From positions 38,800 to 102,799 of the forward strand of contig RZZW01000004.1 in NCBI GenBank assembly GCA_009929695.1: a stretch of DNA of 64,000 nt. The letters run 5' to 3'. How positions within the stretch are numbered: position 1 is the stretch's first letter; each line of letters opens with the position of its first letter. Under the pieces are notes generated by a model. The model saw only the letters and a list, made by a program, of their open reading frames with translations. It searched no databases and was not told where the DNA came from. Positions 53,484 to 61,790 of this stretch are shown here, one piece after another. The DNA comes from Clostridia bacterium. Its GTDB lineage: Bacteria; Bacillota; Clostridia; Oscillospirales; Ruminococcaceae. A program made the position numbers and the translations under genes.

Positions 53484-53664
53484 GTAATTCTGAAAAAATA
53501 CAATCTTTCCGCCAAGGGGGTAGTTTTGCTATTTGATGAACTCAGTGTCCGTTCATAGTGGACTACCCAGAAGGAAACACTCTAAGAATATTTATCACAG
53601 AGAAAGAAGTAATAATATAGCTTAATCTATAAATAGATATGAGATTAAAATGTAATCATATCTA

Positions 53665-53693
53665 TTTACTTTTTACTGTGCTTCTGATATAAT
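53665..53693 (+). promoter_or_regulatory. Sigma-A type promoter of the Ssp-like operon
   Basis: TTTACT, 17-base spacer and TATAAT end 37 bases before the XRE regulator start; GGAGGCG is the ribosome site. No other promoter is evident before the following genes, which are spaced 11-45 bases apart. Confidence 0.7.
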
Positions 53694-53730
53694 ATATATT
53701 GAGTTATTATATAACGGAGGCGATTTTTAA

Positions 53731-53937
53731 ATGGCTATAAAATGCAACCTATCAATTCTTATGGGAGAACGAAAATATAAGATGCAAGATGTTCACGAAA
53801 AGACAGGCCTTTCAAGAGCAACTGTGTCAAATCTTTACCACGACAGGATGGAACGCATTGATTATTCTACTTTGAATAAGCTATGCAAATTATTTGATTG
53901 CGATGTAAGTAAAATACTTGAGTATTATGAAGAATAA
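53731..53937 (+). CDS. XRE-family HTH regulator, first gene of the Ssp-like operon
   Basis: The protein has 68 residues: LSILMGERKYKMQDVHEKTGLSRATVSNLYHDRMERIDYSTLNKLCKLFDCDVSKILEY, a compact Cro/CI-type HTH. It resembles the short autoregulators often found in front of defence and DNA-modification operons. It lies 29 bases before the SspD-like gene. Likely task: repress the operon promoter, by inference. Confidence 0.85.
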   Translation: MAIKCNLSILMGERKYKMQDVHEKTGLSRATVSNLYHDRMERIDYSTLNKLCKLFDCDVSKILEYYEE

Positions 53938-53966
53938 CAAAAAATCCAAATAGGAGGTGCTACTGT

Positions 53967-55682
53967 ATGTGGTGTAAAAAATGCAATAGAGAAACGAATA
54001 GTGGTATATGTGAGCTTTGTGGCACTCCTACCGAGCAAGATATTCCTGTACTGGTATATTGGTGCCAAGATTGCAAAACACCAATTATAAAACCATCAGA
54101 TAGGATCGATAAAAATATCTGCCCTATATGTGGTAAAGAAACAAAGTATATGTGTGCAGATCTTCGACCAGTGTTTCCAGAGGAGCGGTTATTAGTTGAG
54201 ATTTTATTAGCCAAGCCATTCGCATTTGCTGACAAAACAGTTTGGGCATCAAATAATCGATACTACATAGATGGAAAACCAAAGGCTCTCACAGGTAGTG
54301 CATATAAAAAGTACACGCCTGAGTATATTACAAAAGAACTGAATGCCAATAAGGATAAAAACAATTACGATGTATTTAATCAGACAATAGATAGATTTGT
54401 TTTAGCGAATAAAGAACGTCTTAATTACTTGTTTGATGAAGCAACAGATTTTATTAGAGATACCGCTCAAGATTATCAAGAAGAAAATATCGTCATTTCT
54501 TTTTCTGGTGGTAAGGACTCTACAGTTACAGCAGACCTAACAGTTAGAGCATTAAGCAATCCGAGCATTGTACATATCTTTGGTGATACCACATTGGAGT
54601 TTCCCACAACAATGGAATATTCAAAAAGATTTAGAGAAAATAATCCCAAGGCAATTTTTAAGATTGCCAAAAATCGAGAGCAAGATTTTTATACAATGTG
54701 TGAAGAAATTGGGCCGCCCGCTCGTATGCTTCGTTGGTGTTGTTCAATGTTTAAAACGGGACCAATAACCCGGGTACTAAACAACTTATATCGTGACAAA
54801 GATATACTTTCTTTTTATGGAATTAGAAAATGTGAATCGGTAAGCCGAAGTAAATACAACAGAGTCGAAGATAATGCAGAATCTGTGAAAATACAAAAAC
54901 AAAAAGTAGCTTCACCTATTTTTCTATGGCAAGACATAGATATTTGGCTTTATATTTTAGGCGAAAAAATAGATTTTAACGATGCATATCGTTTGGGATA
55001 TGATCGAGTAGGCTGTTGGTGTTGCCCTAATAACAACGAACGTGCTCAGTTTCTATCCAGCATCTATATGCCGGAGCAAGCAATGAAATGGAGAAAATTT
55101 CTCATAGACTTTGCCATTAAGGTAGGAAAACCAGATCCCGAGGTCTATGTCGATACAGGTAAATGGAAAGCTCGTCAAGGCGGAAACGGTTTATCTGCTG
55201 CAGAAGATGTAAAAATTAGATTTACTAATTGCACCGCTGAAGATAATGCCAAGATATACCGTTTGAATCGTCCCGTAGATGATATCTTTTTAGGAATGCT
55301 AACCCCATTTGGCAAAGTTTCAAAGGAACTTGGTAGAAAACTCATTAGCGAAACTGTAGTACTGGATATTAAAACAATGGTGCCAATTATATCAATACAG
55401 CCATTTAATCAAGATGGGTACGAGTTTTCAGTGAAAATTAAAACAATGAATGTCGCTAAGCACGATGACTTACAGCGAATGATAGGATATCAGGTAAGAA
55501 AATTTAACGCTTGCAGGAAATGCTTAAAATGTGAATCTCTATGCAAGTTTGGAGCAATTTCTATTATTGGCGATGAATATAGAATTAACGAAAATAAGTG
55601 CAGGCGATGCAAAATGTGCGTAACCGCAAAATATCTTGATGGTGGTTGCATGATGGACAGATACTTAAAAACAAAGGAATAA
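53967..55682 (+). CDS. PAPS-reductase-like ATP pyrophosphatase, DNA phosphorothioation (SspD/DndC-like)
   Basis: The protein has 571 residues. The N-terminus has paired zinc ribbons (CKKCNRETNSGICELCG; CQDCKTP...CPICGKET). The ATP-pyrophosphatase P-loop IVISFSGGKDSTVTADL lies near residue 180, followed by HIFGDTTLEFPTTMEYS and PARMLRWCCSMFKTGPI, as in PAPS reductases and DndC/SspD. A C-terminal cysteine set (CRKCLKCESLCKFGAI...NKCRRCKMC) looks like an iron-sulfur site. In Dnd/Ssp systems this protein activates the DNA backbone or sulfur-transfer step with a 4Fe-4S cluster. The cysteine desulfurase four genes on supports this; a plain assimilatory PAPS reductase is unlikely. GGAGGTG upstream. 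Confidence 0.8.
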   Translation: MWCKKCNRETNSGICELCGTPTEQDIPVLVYWCQDCKTPIIKPSDRIDKNICPICGKETKYMCADLRPVFPEERLLVEILLAKPFAFADKTVWASNNRYYIDGKPKALTGSAYKKYTPEYITKELNANKDKNNYDVFNQTIDRFVLANKERLNYLFDEATDFIRDTAQDYQEENIVISFSGGKDSTVTADLTVRALSNPSIVHIFGDTTLEFPTTMEYSKRFRENNPKAIFKIAKNREQDFYTMCEEIGPPARMLRWCCSMFKTGPITRVLNNLYRDKDILSFYGIRKCESVSRSKYNRVEDNAESVKIQKQKVASPIFLWQDIDIWLYILGEKIDFNDAYRLGYDRVGCWCCPNNNERAQFLSSIYMPEQAMKWRKFLIDFAIKVGKPDPEVYVDTGKWKARQGGNGLSAAEDVKIRFTNCTAEDNAKIYRLNRPVDDIFLGMLTPFGKVSKELGRKLISETVVLDIKTMVPIISIQPFNQDGYEFSVKIKTMNVAKHDDLQRMIGYQVRKFNACRKCLKCESLCKFGAISIIGDEYRINENKCRRCKMCVTAKYLDGGCMMDRYLKTKE

Positions 55683-55727
55683 GTGTTTGTGGCGCATCGC
55701 TTTCATCTAATCAGAAAGAGGATCAGC

Positions 55728-56615
55728 ATGGAAAAAATGAAATTCAGAGGACACGAAACCTTTTTTATACGAAAAGGTTGGTTATATAAAGGAATGAAAA
55801 ATGTTGTTGCTGATAGCACAGTGTTCATGGGTAACAATGGGAATCCTATGGATATTTTAGGTATTGGTTCAAACATGGTTAAGTCTCTGAGATACTGGCT
55901 ACAGGTTGTAGGTCTTACAGAAGAACCCAACTCAGGCAAACGTTATCAGCAACTTACTCCTTTGGGAGATATCATATACGAGAATGACAAATATATCGAA
56001 GAAATGGGCACCCTTTGGCTATTACAATACAAGCTGGCATCTAACAAAGAGGATGCTACTGCGTGGTACTATTTTTTTAATGAGTTTAACCGCAAAGAGT
56101 TTACAAAAGAGGATTTTGTTAAGCAACTTAATTCTTACATCTTGATCAATGAAAATGAGGTGTCTGAACGCTCCTTAGAAGATGATTTTAACTGCATAAT
56201 TAATACCTATGTTCCAAGAGTCAAATCCAATCCTGGCAAAGTTCACCCCGAAAGTAACATTGATTGTCCCTTAGGTGAATTGTCATTAATTGACTTTGTC
56301 AACAAAAAATCAAAAATCTATCGGAAAAGCACTCCAAAAATAGATACCATACATCCTCTCATAGCCTTGGCAATTATCGTAGACCAAGCAAATGGTAACA
56401 AGCAAATTAAAATATCGTCACTTCAAAGTGACCCATGCAACATTGGAAAACTTTTTAATCTTGATGTAATAGCTCTTACCAGTTTATTGAGCAAGTTAGA
56501 GTTATTAGGATACTTAAAGGTAATTCGTACGGCAGGTCTTGATGTTGTAAATATCGAAAGAGAAATTGATTTTATAGGGTGTGCGATTGAGTACTATAAT
56601 GCAATCAATCAGTAA
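55728..56615 (+). CDS. DUF4007 family protein (SspB-like)
   Basis: The protein has 295 residues from MEKMKFRGHETFFIRKGWLYKGM (ATG 55728, AGAGGAT upstream); the tracked extension to 55683 has no start signal. RGHETFxxRxGWLxKG is the DUF4007 beginning. LGIGSNMVKSLRYWLQVVGLTEE, LTPLGDIIYENDKYIEEMGTLWLLQYKLA and the C-terminal DLNVIALTSLLSKLELLGYLKVIRTAGLDVV (winged-helix-like) are also seen. In Ssp systems the DUF4007 protein SspB is a DNA nickase needed for single-strand phosphorothioation. Position between the SspD-like and ATPase genes agrees. Nickase residues cannot be assigned from sequence. Confidence 0.72.
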   Translation: MEKMKFRGHETFFIRKGWLYKGMKNVVADSTVFMGNNGNPMDILGIGSNMVKSLRYWLQVVGLTEEPNSGKRYQQLTPLGDIIYENDKYIEEMGTLWLLQYKLASNKEDATAWYYFFNEFNRKEFTKEDFVKQLNSYILINENEVSERSLEDDFNCIINTYVPRVKSNPGKVHPESNIDCPLGELSLIDFVNKKSKIYRKSTPKIDTIHPLIALAIIVDQANGNKQIKISSLQSDPCNIGKLFNLDVIALTSLLSKLELLGYLKVIRTAGLDVVNIEREIDFIGCAIEYYNAINQ

Positions 56616-56643
56616 TACAACTCTATTAGATGGGGGAAAAACC

Positions 56644-59600
56644 ATGTTCGAAAATAAGATATGGGTAGAGAAAGGCTTCCAAACTTCGGTTAATATAGCC
56701 TACGACCTACACAATGACGATAAAATTAGGAATTTCATTCCGACAAGCTCAGCGATTGATGTTATTGAAGATATTATGTTAAGCACCAGTATACCTGATA
56801 GAGGTAGAGCAAGAATGCTTGTAGGTGCTTATGGTAGAGGTAAATCTCATATTATTTTAATGTTAATGTCTCTGTTGTTTAAAAAAGATATTAACGTATT
56901 TAGTAATCTGCTCAATAAAATAGAAGCTCAAAATCCAAAGCTATGTAGCTTCATTACTGAGTACATCGAAAGCGATAAAAAGATTCTTCCAATTATCATT
57001 AGTGGAAGCAGCACAAGTATAACACAGTCTTTTTTAAGTGCATTGCAGTCCGCTCTTAGCGATCAAAATTTATCTGATTTAATGCCGGAAACCAACTTTA
57101 AGGCTGCTGTGACCACTATTGAGCGTTGGAAAAATGAATATCCTGATACATACCAAAAGCTTGTAAACGAGCTAAATGTTTCGATAGATGATTTTGTGAT
57201 TTCGCTTAAGCAGTATGATGTGCCATCCTATGAAAAATTTGAAAAGCTATATCCCCTACTAACATCGGGCGGTGAGTTTAATCCCTTTGTTGGCTTTGAT
57301 GTTGTGGAACTTTATGAAAAAGTAGTCGATAAATTAAAGGACAAAGGATATAGTGGTGTCTACATCGTTTATGATGAGTTTAGCAAATATCTTGAATCGA
57401 GTATGTCGAATGCCACCATTAGTGATATAAAGCTTTTACAGGATTTTGCAGAAAAATGCGAGCGCAGCAAGGAAAAGCAGATGCATCTAATGCTTATTTC
57501 GCACAAAGATATTGCAAACTATATTGATAATAATTTACCTAAAGAGAAAGTGGATGGTTGGAAAGGTGTATCTGGTAGATTTAAGCATATACATCTACAC
57601 AATAACTTTTCGCAAATGTATGAAATTATATCTGCGGTAATTAAAAAAGAACCAAGCTTTTGGGAAAAATATGTGATTGATAACGGAAAGCGATTTGAGG
57701 ATTTAACACAGAGATTTACCATAAATGGTATCCTTGATAAAAACACTCCTGATATTTCTGAAATAGCTATTCAGGGATGTTATCCTCTACATCCAATTTC
57801 AACCTTTATTCTCCCAAGGCTATCTGAAAAAGTAGCACAAAACGAAAGAACTCTATTTACATTTTTATCAGCAGACAACAACTACACCCTAACTGCATTT
57901 TTAGAAAATGCAAAGGGTGAATTTCCCATGCTTACACCTGATTTAGTATATGACTATTTTGAACCATTGCTAAGAAAAGAGCCATACACAAGTGAAATCC
58001 ACAAGATATACGAAACAACATATAAAGTGCTTCAAAAAATTAATACTGAATCTTTGGCAACTAAAATTGTAAAAACCATATCCCTAATTTATATTGTGGA
58101 GCAGTTTGAAAAAATGCCGCCTACAAAGGATGTGCTTATTGATATATTCAAAAATATTGTATCAAGCATAGATGTAATTGAGGAAGCACTATCTGATTTA
58201 ATTGAAAAAGACTGCATAGTTTATTTGAAAAGAAGTAATGGATTTTTAAAACTTAAGGAAAGCTCCGGTGTTGATATAGGTGCAGAGATAACTGATGTAA
58301 TAAATAAAACAAAGCATATCGTAAGTGTTAAAAATATTCTCAATGATGCATCTTTTGACAGCTTTATGTACCCTACTGCCTATAATGATGAAATGGAAAT
58401 AACTCGCTATTTTGATTTCACTTTTATTGATAGCATTGAGTTTTTTGCTGTTGAGAACTGGAATAAGAAAATAGAAGATTTAGTGGCTGATGGAGTTGTA
58501 TATGCAATAATTCCATCAAGCAATGAGGATTTAGATAATATAACGAAAAGATTAAAATGCGGTGAATGTAACCATGACCGCATATTGTTTGCGGTACCTG
58601 AGCATTTTGCTGATATTGAAAAAATTGCATTTGAGTACAATGCAGTAAAGCTTTTGAAAAACAATGTTGTCGATGACGAGTTACTTGCAGATGAGTATGA
58701 TATTTATATTGAAGATTTAGAAGAAGTTATTAGTAAATATATTAATGGGTTTACAAAACCGGAGCTTGGTTTGGCAGTGTACTATTGGAATAGTCAAAGA
58801 CAACCGTTTAAAAGACGTGCTCAAATCTCTGCAAAGCTTTCACAAATCTGTACAGCTATCTATGCATTTACGCCTGTTATAAACAATGAATCTTTAAACA
58901 AAGATATTTTACCTACTGTTGCAATTAACAGCAGGAATAAGATTCTTATAGGGTTGTTAGAAAATGAATTGAGTTCAAATTTAGGACTTACGGGAAGTGG
59001 ACAAGAAGTATCATTTATGAGAAGTTCCTTGATTCAAATGGGAATCCTTCAGAACAAAGCAGACTATGCTGAACTTAATCTTAATCCAAAAGACAGAAAT
59101 ATGAGTTTAGTATTGCGTGTTATCAAAGCCTTCTTTGATGGGGCAGGTAATCAAGGGAGAAGCTTCGGAGAACTATATAAGATACTTACAGAACCACAGG
59201 TCGGTTTTGGTAATCCTTTTAACGGGGATACAACTTTACCTTGTCATGGCTATGGGCTAAAAAAAGGTGTTATACCAATTTATATTGCGACAGTGCTTCA
59301 TTCTTACAAGAAAAATACAGTCGTAAAAAGTAAGGGCGAGGAACTGAGAATAACAGCTGACCTCTTAAATAGTATAAATGAAAATCCAAATGATTTTACC
59401 CTTTACAGAGAAGATTGGAATGATGAGAAAGCCGCATATATTGCATCATTAGAAGAATTGTTTTCTGATTATGTAATTCAAAAGGAAAAAGATTATGGAA
59501 CATTTACATATATTATTTCGGCAATGTCGAGATGGTATATGAGCCTACCTAAGTATGCCAAGGAAATGAAGAAAGTATATAAAGGCAATGATAATGAGCC

Positions 59601-60318
59601 TGTAGACCTGCCAAAGTATCAAATTAAATTTATGAATAGTCTCAAGCAAGGGAACATCAATGCACGTGAATATTTGTTCGGGAAGATATTTGATATTTAT
59701 GGATACAAAGAATTTAGCCTTGGAATCATTGACAATATTAAGGCAACAAAAAGCACCTTCGACAATGCTAAAAATGGTTTGATTAAGCATCTGTCTGCTG
59801 ATATAAAATCTATTTTTAAAAAAGCAAACACCACTGGTGCTACACTTCCATCAGTTGTAAAGGATTTTGTTGAACAGCTTAAACCAACTACATTAAATTA
59901 TTTATTTCCTGACAATGAACATATTATTTTGCAACTTATGACTAATATAGGAAATGACGAAAAAACATTTGTTGAGAGGGTTGCAAAAGCTGTAACAAAT
60001 CTTAGAGTGGATGACTGGACGAGCGAAACAATTAGCACTTTTATGTCTAATTTAGAAGGAATGAAGAAAAGCATTGTAAACCATGATCGGATTCAATCCG
60101 CTGAAAAAAGCAACACTCAAAAGGTTAATGGATATATGATTTCGTTTGTTGGATCAGATGGGCAAGATGTCGTCCGTACTTTTGAGAAAACCGAGTACAG
60201 TAAAAGAGGACAGCTTTTATATAACGAAATTGCTAATGCACTTGATGAGATGGGAACATCAATCACAGAGCAAGAAAAAAGACAGATTTTAATGGAATTT
60301 ATAGAAAAAATGTGTTAA
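56644..60318 (+). CDS. Large P-loop ATPase (SspC-like)
   Basis: The protein has 1224 residues from MFENKIWVEKGFQ (ATG 56644, GGGGGA upstream), not from the tracked ATG at 56581 inside the previous gene. Walker A is LVGAYGRGKSHIILMLM (residues 61-68 GAYGRGKS) and Walker B is GVYIVYDEFSKYL (about 242). The fold near the N-terminus resembles the large AAA-like ATPases of BREX (BrxC/PglY) and SspC. The C-terminal half is helical with GEECNHDR-like zinc-poor text and no clear enzyme motif. In the Ssp pathway SspC supplies ATPase activity for target access; here this is inference from position. Confidence 0.7.
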   Translation: MFENKIWVEKGFQTSVNIAYDLHNDDKIRNFIPTSSAIDVIEDIMLSTSIPDRGRARMLVGAYGRGKSHIILMLMSLLFKKDINVFSNLLNKIEAQNPKLCSFITEYIESDKKILPIIISGSSTSITQSFLSALQSALSDQNLSDLMPETNFKAAVTTIERWKNEYPDTYQKLVNELNVSIDDFVISLKQYDVPSYEKFEKLYPLLTSGGEFNPFVGFDVVELYEKVVDKLKDKGYSGVYIVYDEFSKYLESSMSNATISDIKLLQDFAEKCERSKEKQMHLMLISHKDIANYIDNNLPKEKVDGWKGVSGRFKHIHLHNNFSQMYEIISAVIKKEPSFWEKYVIDNGKRFEDLTQRFTINGILDKNTPDISEIAIQGCYPLHPISTFILPRLSEKVAQNERTLFTFLSADNNYTLTAFLENAKGEFPMLTPDLVYDYFEPLLRKEPYTSEIHKIYETTYKVLQKINTESLATKIVKTISLIYIVEQFEKMPPTKDVLIDIFKNIVSSIDVIEEALSDLIEKDCIVYLKRSNGFLKLKESSGVDIGAEITDVINKTKHIVSVKNILNDASFDSFMYPTAYNDEMEITRYFDFTFIDSIEFFAVENWNKKIEDLVADGVVYAIIPSSNEDLDNITKRLKCGECNHDRILFAVPEHFADIEKIAFEYNAVKLLKNNVVDDELLADEYDIYIEDLEEVISKYINGFTKPELGLAVYYWNSQRQPFKRRAQISAKLSQICTAIYAFTPVINNESLNKDILPTVAINSRNKILIGLLENELSSNLGLTGSGQEVSFMRSSLIQMGILQNKADYAELNLNPKDRNMSLVLRVIKAFFDGAGNQGRSFGELYKILTEPQVGFGNPFNGDTTLPCHGYGLKKGVIPIYIATVLHSYKKNTVVKSKGEELRITADLLNSINENPNDFTLYREDWNDEKAAYIASLEELFSDYVIQKEKDYGTFTYIISAMSRWYMSLPKYAKEMKKVYKGNDNEPVDLPKYQIKFMNSLKQGNINAREYLFGKIFDIYGYKEFSLGIIDNIKATKSTFDNAKNGLIKHLSADIKSIFKKANTTGATLPSVVKDFVEQLKPTTLNYLFPDNEHIILQLMTNIGNDEKTFVERVAKAVTNLRVDDWTSETISTFMSNLEGMKKSIVNHDRIQSAEKSNTQKVNGYMISFVGSDGQDVVRTFEKTEYSKRGQLLYNEIANALDEMGTSITEQEKRQILMEFIEKMC

Positions 60319-60333
60319 ACAAGGGGTGATAAT

Positions 60334-61482
60334 ATGAGCCAAATTGCATACTTCAATAATGCAGCAACAACATATCCCAAGCCTGAGAAAGTATATGAGT
60401 TTACAGATAAATTTTATAGGCAATCCGGTGTGAACTCAGGTCGTGGACAGATAAATTCTGCAACTAAATTAACTTCAGCAACAAGAGAAATGCTTCTTGA
60501 TTTATTCCATGCCAAAAATAAAAGAGTGGTATTTACCCCCTCAGCAACAGAAGCAATAAACATCATATTGAGAGGACTTCCACTAACAGATAATTATACT
60601 GTGTATGTCTCTCCATTTGAGCATAATGCAGTAATCAGGACCCTTCACTACTTACAAGGAATATATAAGGTTAATGTTGTCACTTTAGCAGTTGAGGAAG
60701 GCACGCTTAGATATGATGTTGAAAAAATAAAATATCAATTTTCAGAAGTTCCGCCTAATTTAGTAATAGTGAGTCATGCAAGCAATGTTTGTGGTGTTGT
60801 TGCACCCATACAAGAGTTATGCACTATGTCACATAGTTACGGAGCTATAAATGTAATCGATATGTGTCAAACTGCAGGATTGATTGATATAGACCTTAGT
60901 GGCGCAATATACGATTTTGTAGTTTTTGCCGGGCATAAAACATTATATGCCACATTTGGAATTGCAGGATTTATCTGCAATGGTGATATCGTGTTGGAAC
61001 CGTTGATATTTGGTGGCACAGGTATTGACTCTGCAAATCCAGATGTTCCAAGCACAATTCCTGAGCGCTACGAAATTGGTAGCCAAAACATCTTAGGCAT
61101 TGCCGGTTTGTATGCTGCACTTGAATGGAATAAAGAGATAGGAATTTCTAATATTTATGCAAAAGAGCAAGACAACCATAACAAGCTCTTAACTATTTTA
61201 AAAAAGTATGAGAATATAAAAGTGATATTGCCTGCAGATGATGTTCAGACAGTTGGTGTTGTCTCCTGCGTATTTGATGGATATAGCAGTGACAATATCG
61301 GACAAATACTTAGTGAACAAGGTATTGAAGTACGAACAGGATTACACTGTGCTCCCACAGCACATAAGTTTTTAGGTACATTTCCTGCTGGTACTGTTAG
61401 GTTTAGTGTGGGCTATTTTAACACCAATAAGGACTTTGAAAAATTAGACGATGCGTTAGAGTATATTTGTGAAAATAGTTAG
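60334..61482 (+). CDS. Cysteine desulfurase, class V aminotransferase (SspA/DndA-like)
   Basis: The protein has 382 residues. AYFNNAATTYPKPEKVYEF and GRGQINSATKLTSATREMLLDLFHAKNKRVVFTPSATEAINIIL begin the NifS/SufS-like fold. VIDMCQTAGLIDIDL is the PLP-Asp region, VFAGHKTLYATFGIAGF holds the Schiff-base Lys202, and EVRTGLHCAPTAHK the catalytic Cys339. It removes sulfur from cysteine as a persulfide. With an ATP-pyrophosphatase, a DUF4007 and an ATPase gene in the same operon it is the sulfur donor of a DNA phosphorothioation system; no Isc/Suf genes are near. Confidence 0.85.
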   Translation: MSQIAYFNNAATTYPKPEKVYEFTDKFYRQSGVNSGRGQINSATKLTSATREMLLDLFHAKNKRVVFTPSATEAINIILRGLPLTDNYTVYVSPFEHNAVIRTLHYLQGIYKVNVVTLAVEEGTLRYDVEKIKYQFSEVPPNLVIVSHASNVCGVVAPIQELCTMSHSYGAINVIDMCQTAGLIDIDLSGAIYDFVVFAGHKTLYATFGIAGFICNGDIVLEPLIFGGTGIDSANPDVPSTIPERYEIGSQNILGIAGLYAALEWNKEIGISNIYAKEQDNHNKLLTILKKYENIKVILPADDVQTVGVVSCVFDGYSSDNIGQILSEQGIEVRTGLHCAPTAHKFLGTFPAGTVRFSVGYFNTNKDFEKLDDALEYICENS

Positions 61483-61493
61483 GAGAAAATGCT

Positions 61494-61775
61494 ATGAGAG
61501 ATCAAGAGTTTGAAGATTATTTACTGCAAGACGATAATATTAAGAGCAAAGTGAAGGCTATTCGTTCAAGAATTAATAAAGCACGAATGATTGAACGACA
61601 CTTTGATACTTCGCTTGACCGAATAGTTTCTAATGATGATACAATGTATGAAACTCTCGTTCGTATAAAAGCTGAAATGAAAGATACAAATGGAAACTTA
61701 TCTAACTCTTTGAGAAAATACTATGCATTTATAAATGGAAAGTCATTTCCTACACTCGGAAACTACAAAAAATAA
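61494..61775 (+). CDS. Small unknown protein between desulfurase and helicase
   Basis: The protein has 93 residues, highly charged and helical (FEDYLLQDDNIKSKVKAIRSRINKARMIERHFDTSLDRIVSNDDTMYETLVRIKAEMKD), ending with NSLRKYYAFINGKSFPTLGNYKK. I do not recognise a named family. It starts 11 bases after sspA-like with TTAGGAGAAAATGC upstream and ends 15 bases before the helicase start, so it is part of the operon. The short spacing suggests a partner or adaptor of the helicase or of the modification proteins. Confidence 0.7.
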   Translation: MRDQEFEDYLLQDDNIKSKVKAIRSRINKARMIERHFDTSLDRIVSNDDTMYETLVRIKAEMKDTNGNLSNSLRKYYAFINGKSFPTLGNYKK

Positions 61776-61790
61776 AGGAGGGGTACAATC

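Noticed and set aside
53484-53730. Short frame SVHSGLPRRKHSKNIYHRERSNNIA in the gap before the Ssp-like operon
   Set aside because: No start codon or ribosome site; treated as decayed sequence of the conjugative element.
53967-55682. Assimilatory sulfate reduction gene
   Set aside because: No sulfate activation or sulfite reductase genes are near; the neighbours are DUF4007, a large ATPase and a desulfurase.
56581-60318. BREX system (BrxC/PglY) as the identity of the large ATPase operon
   Set aside because: The ATPase is similar in style, but no PglX methyltransferase, PglZ or BrxA/B/L genes are nearby, and sulfur-transfer genes flank it.
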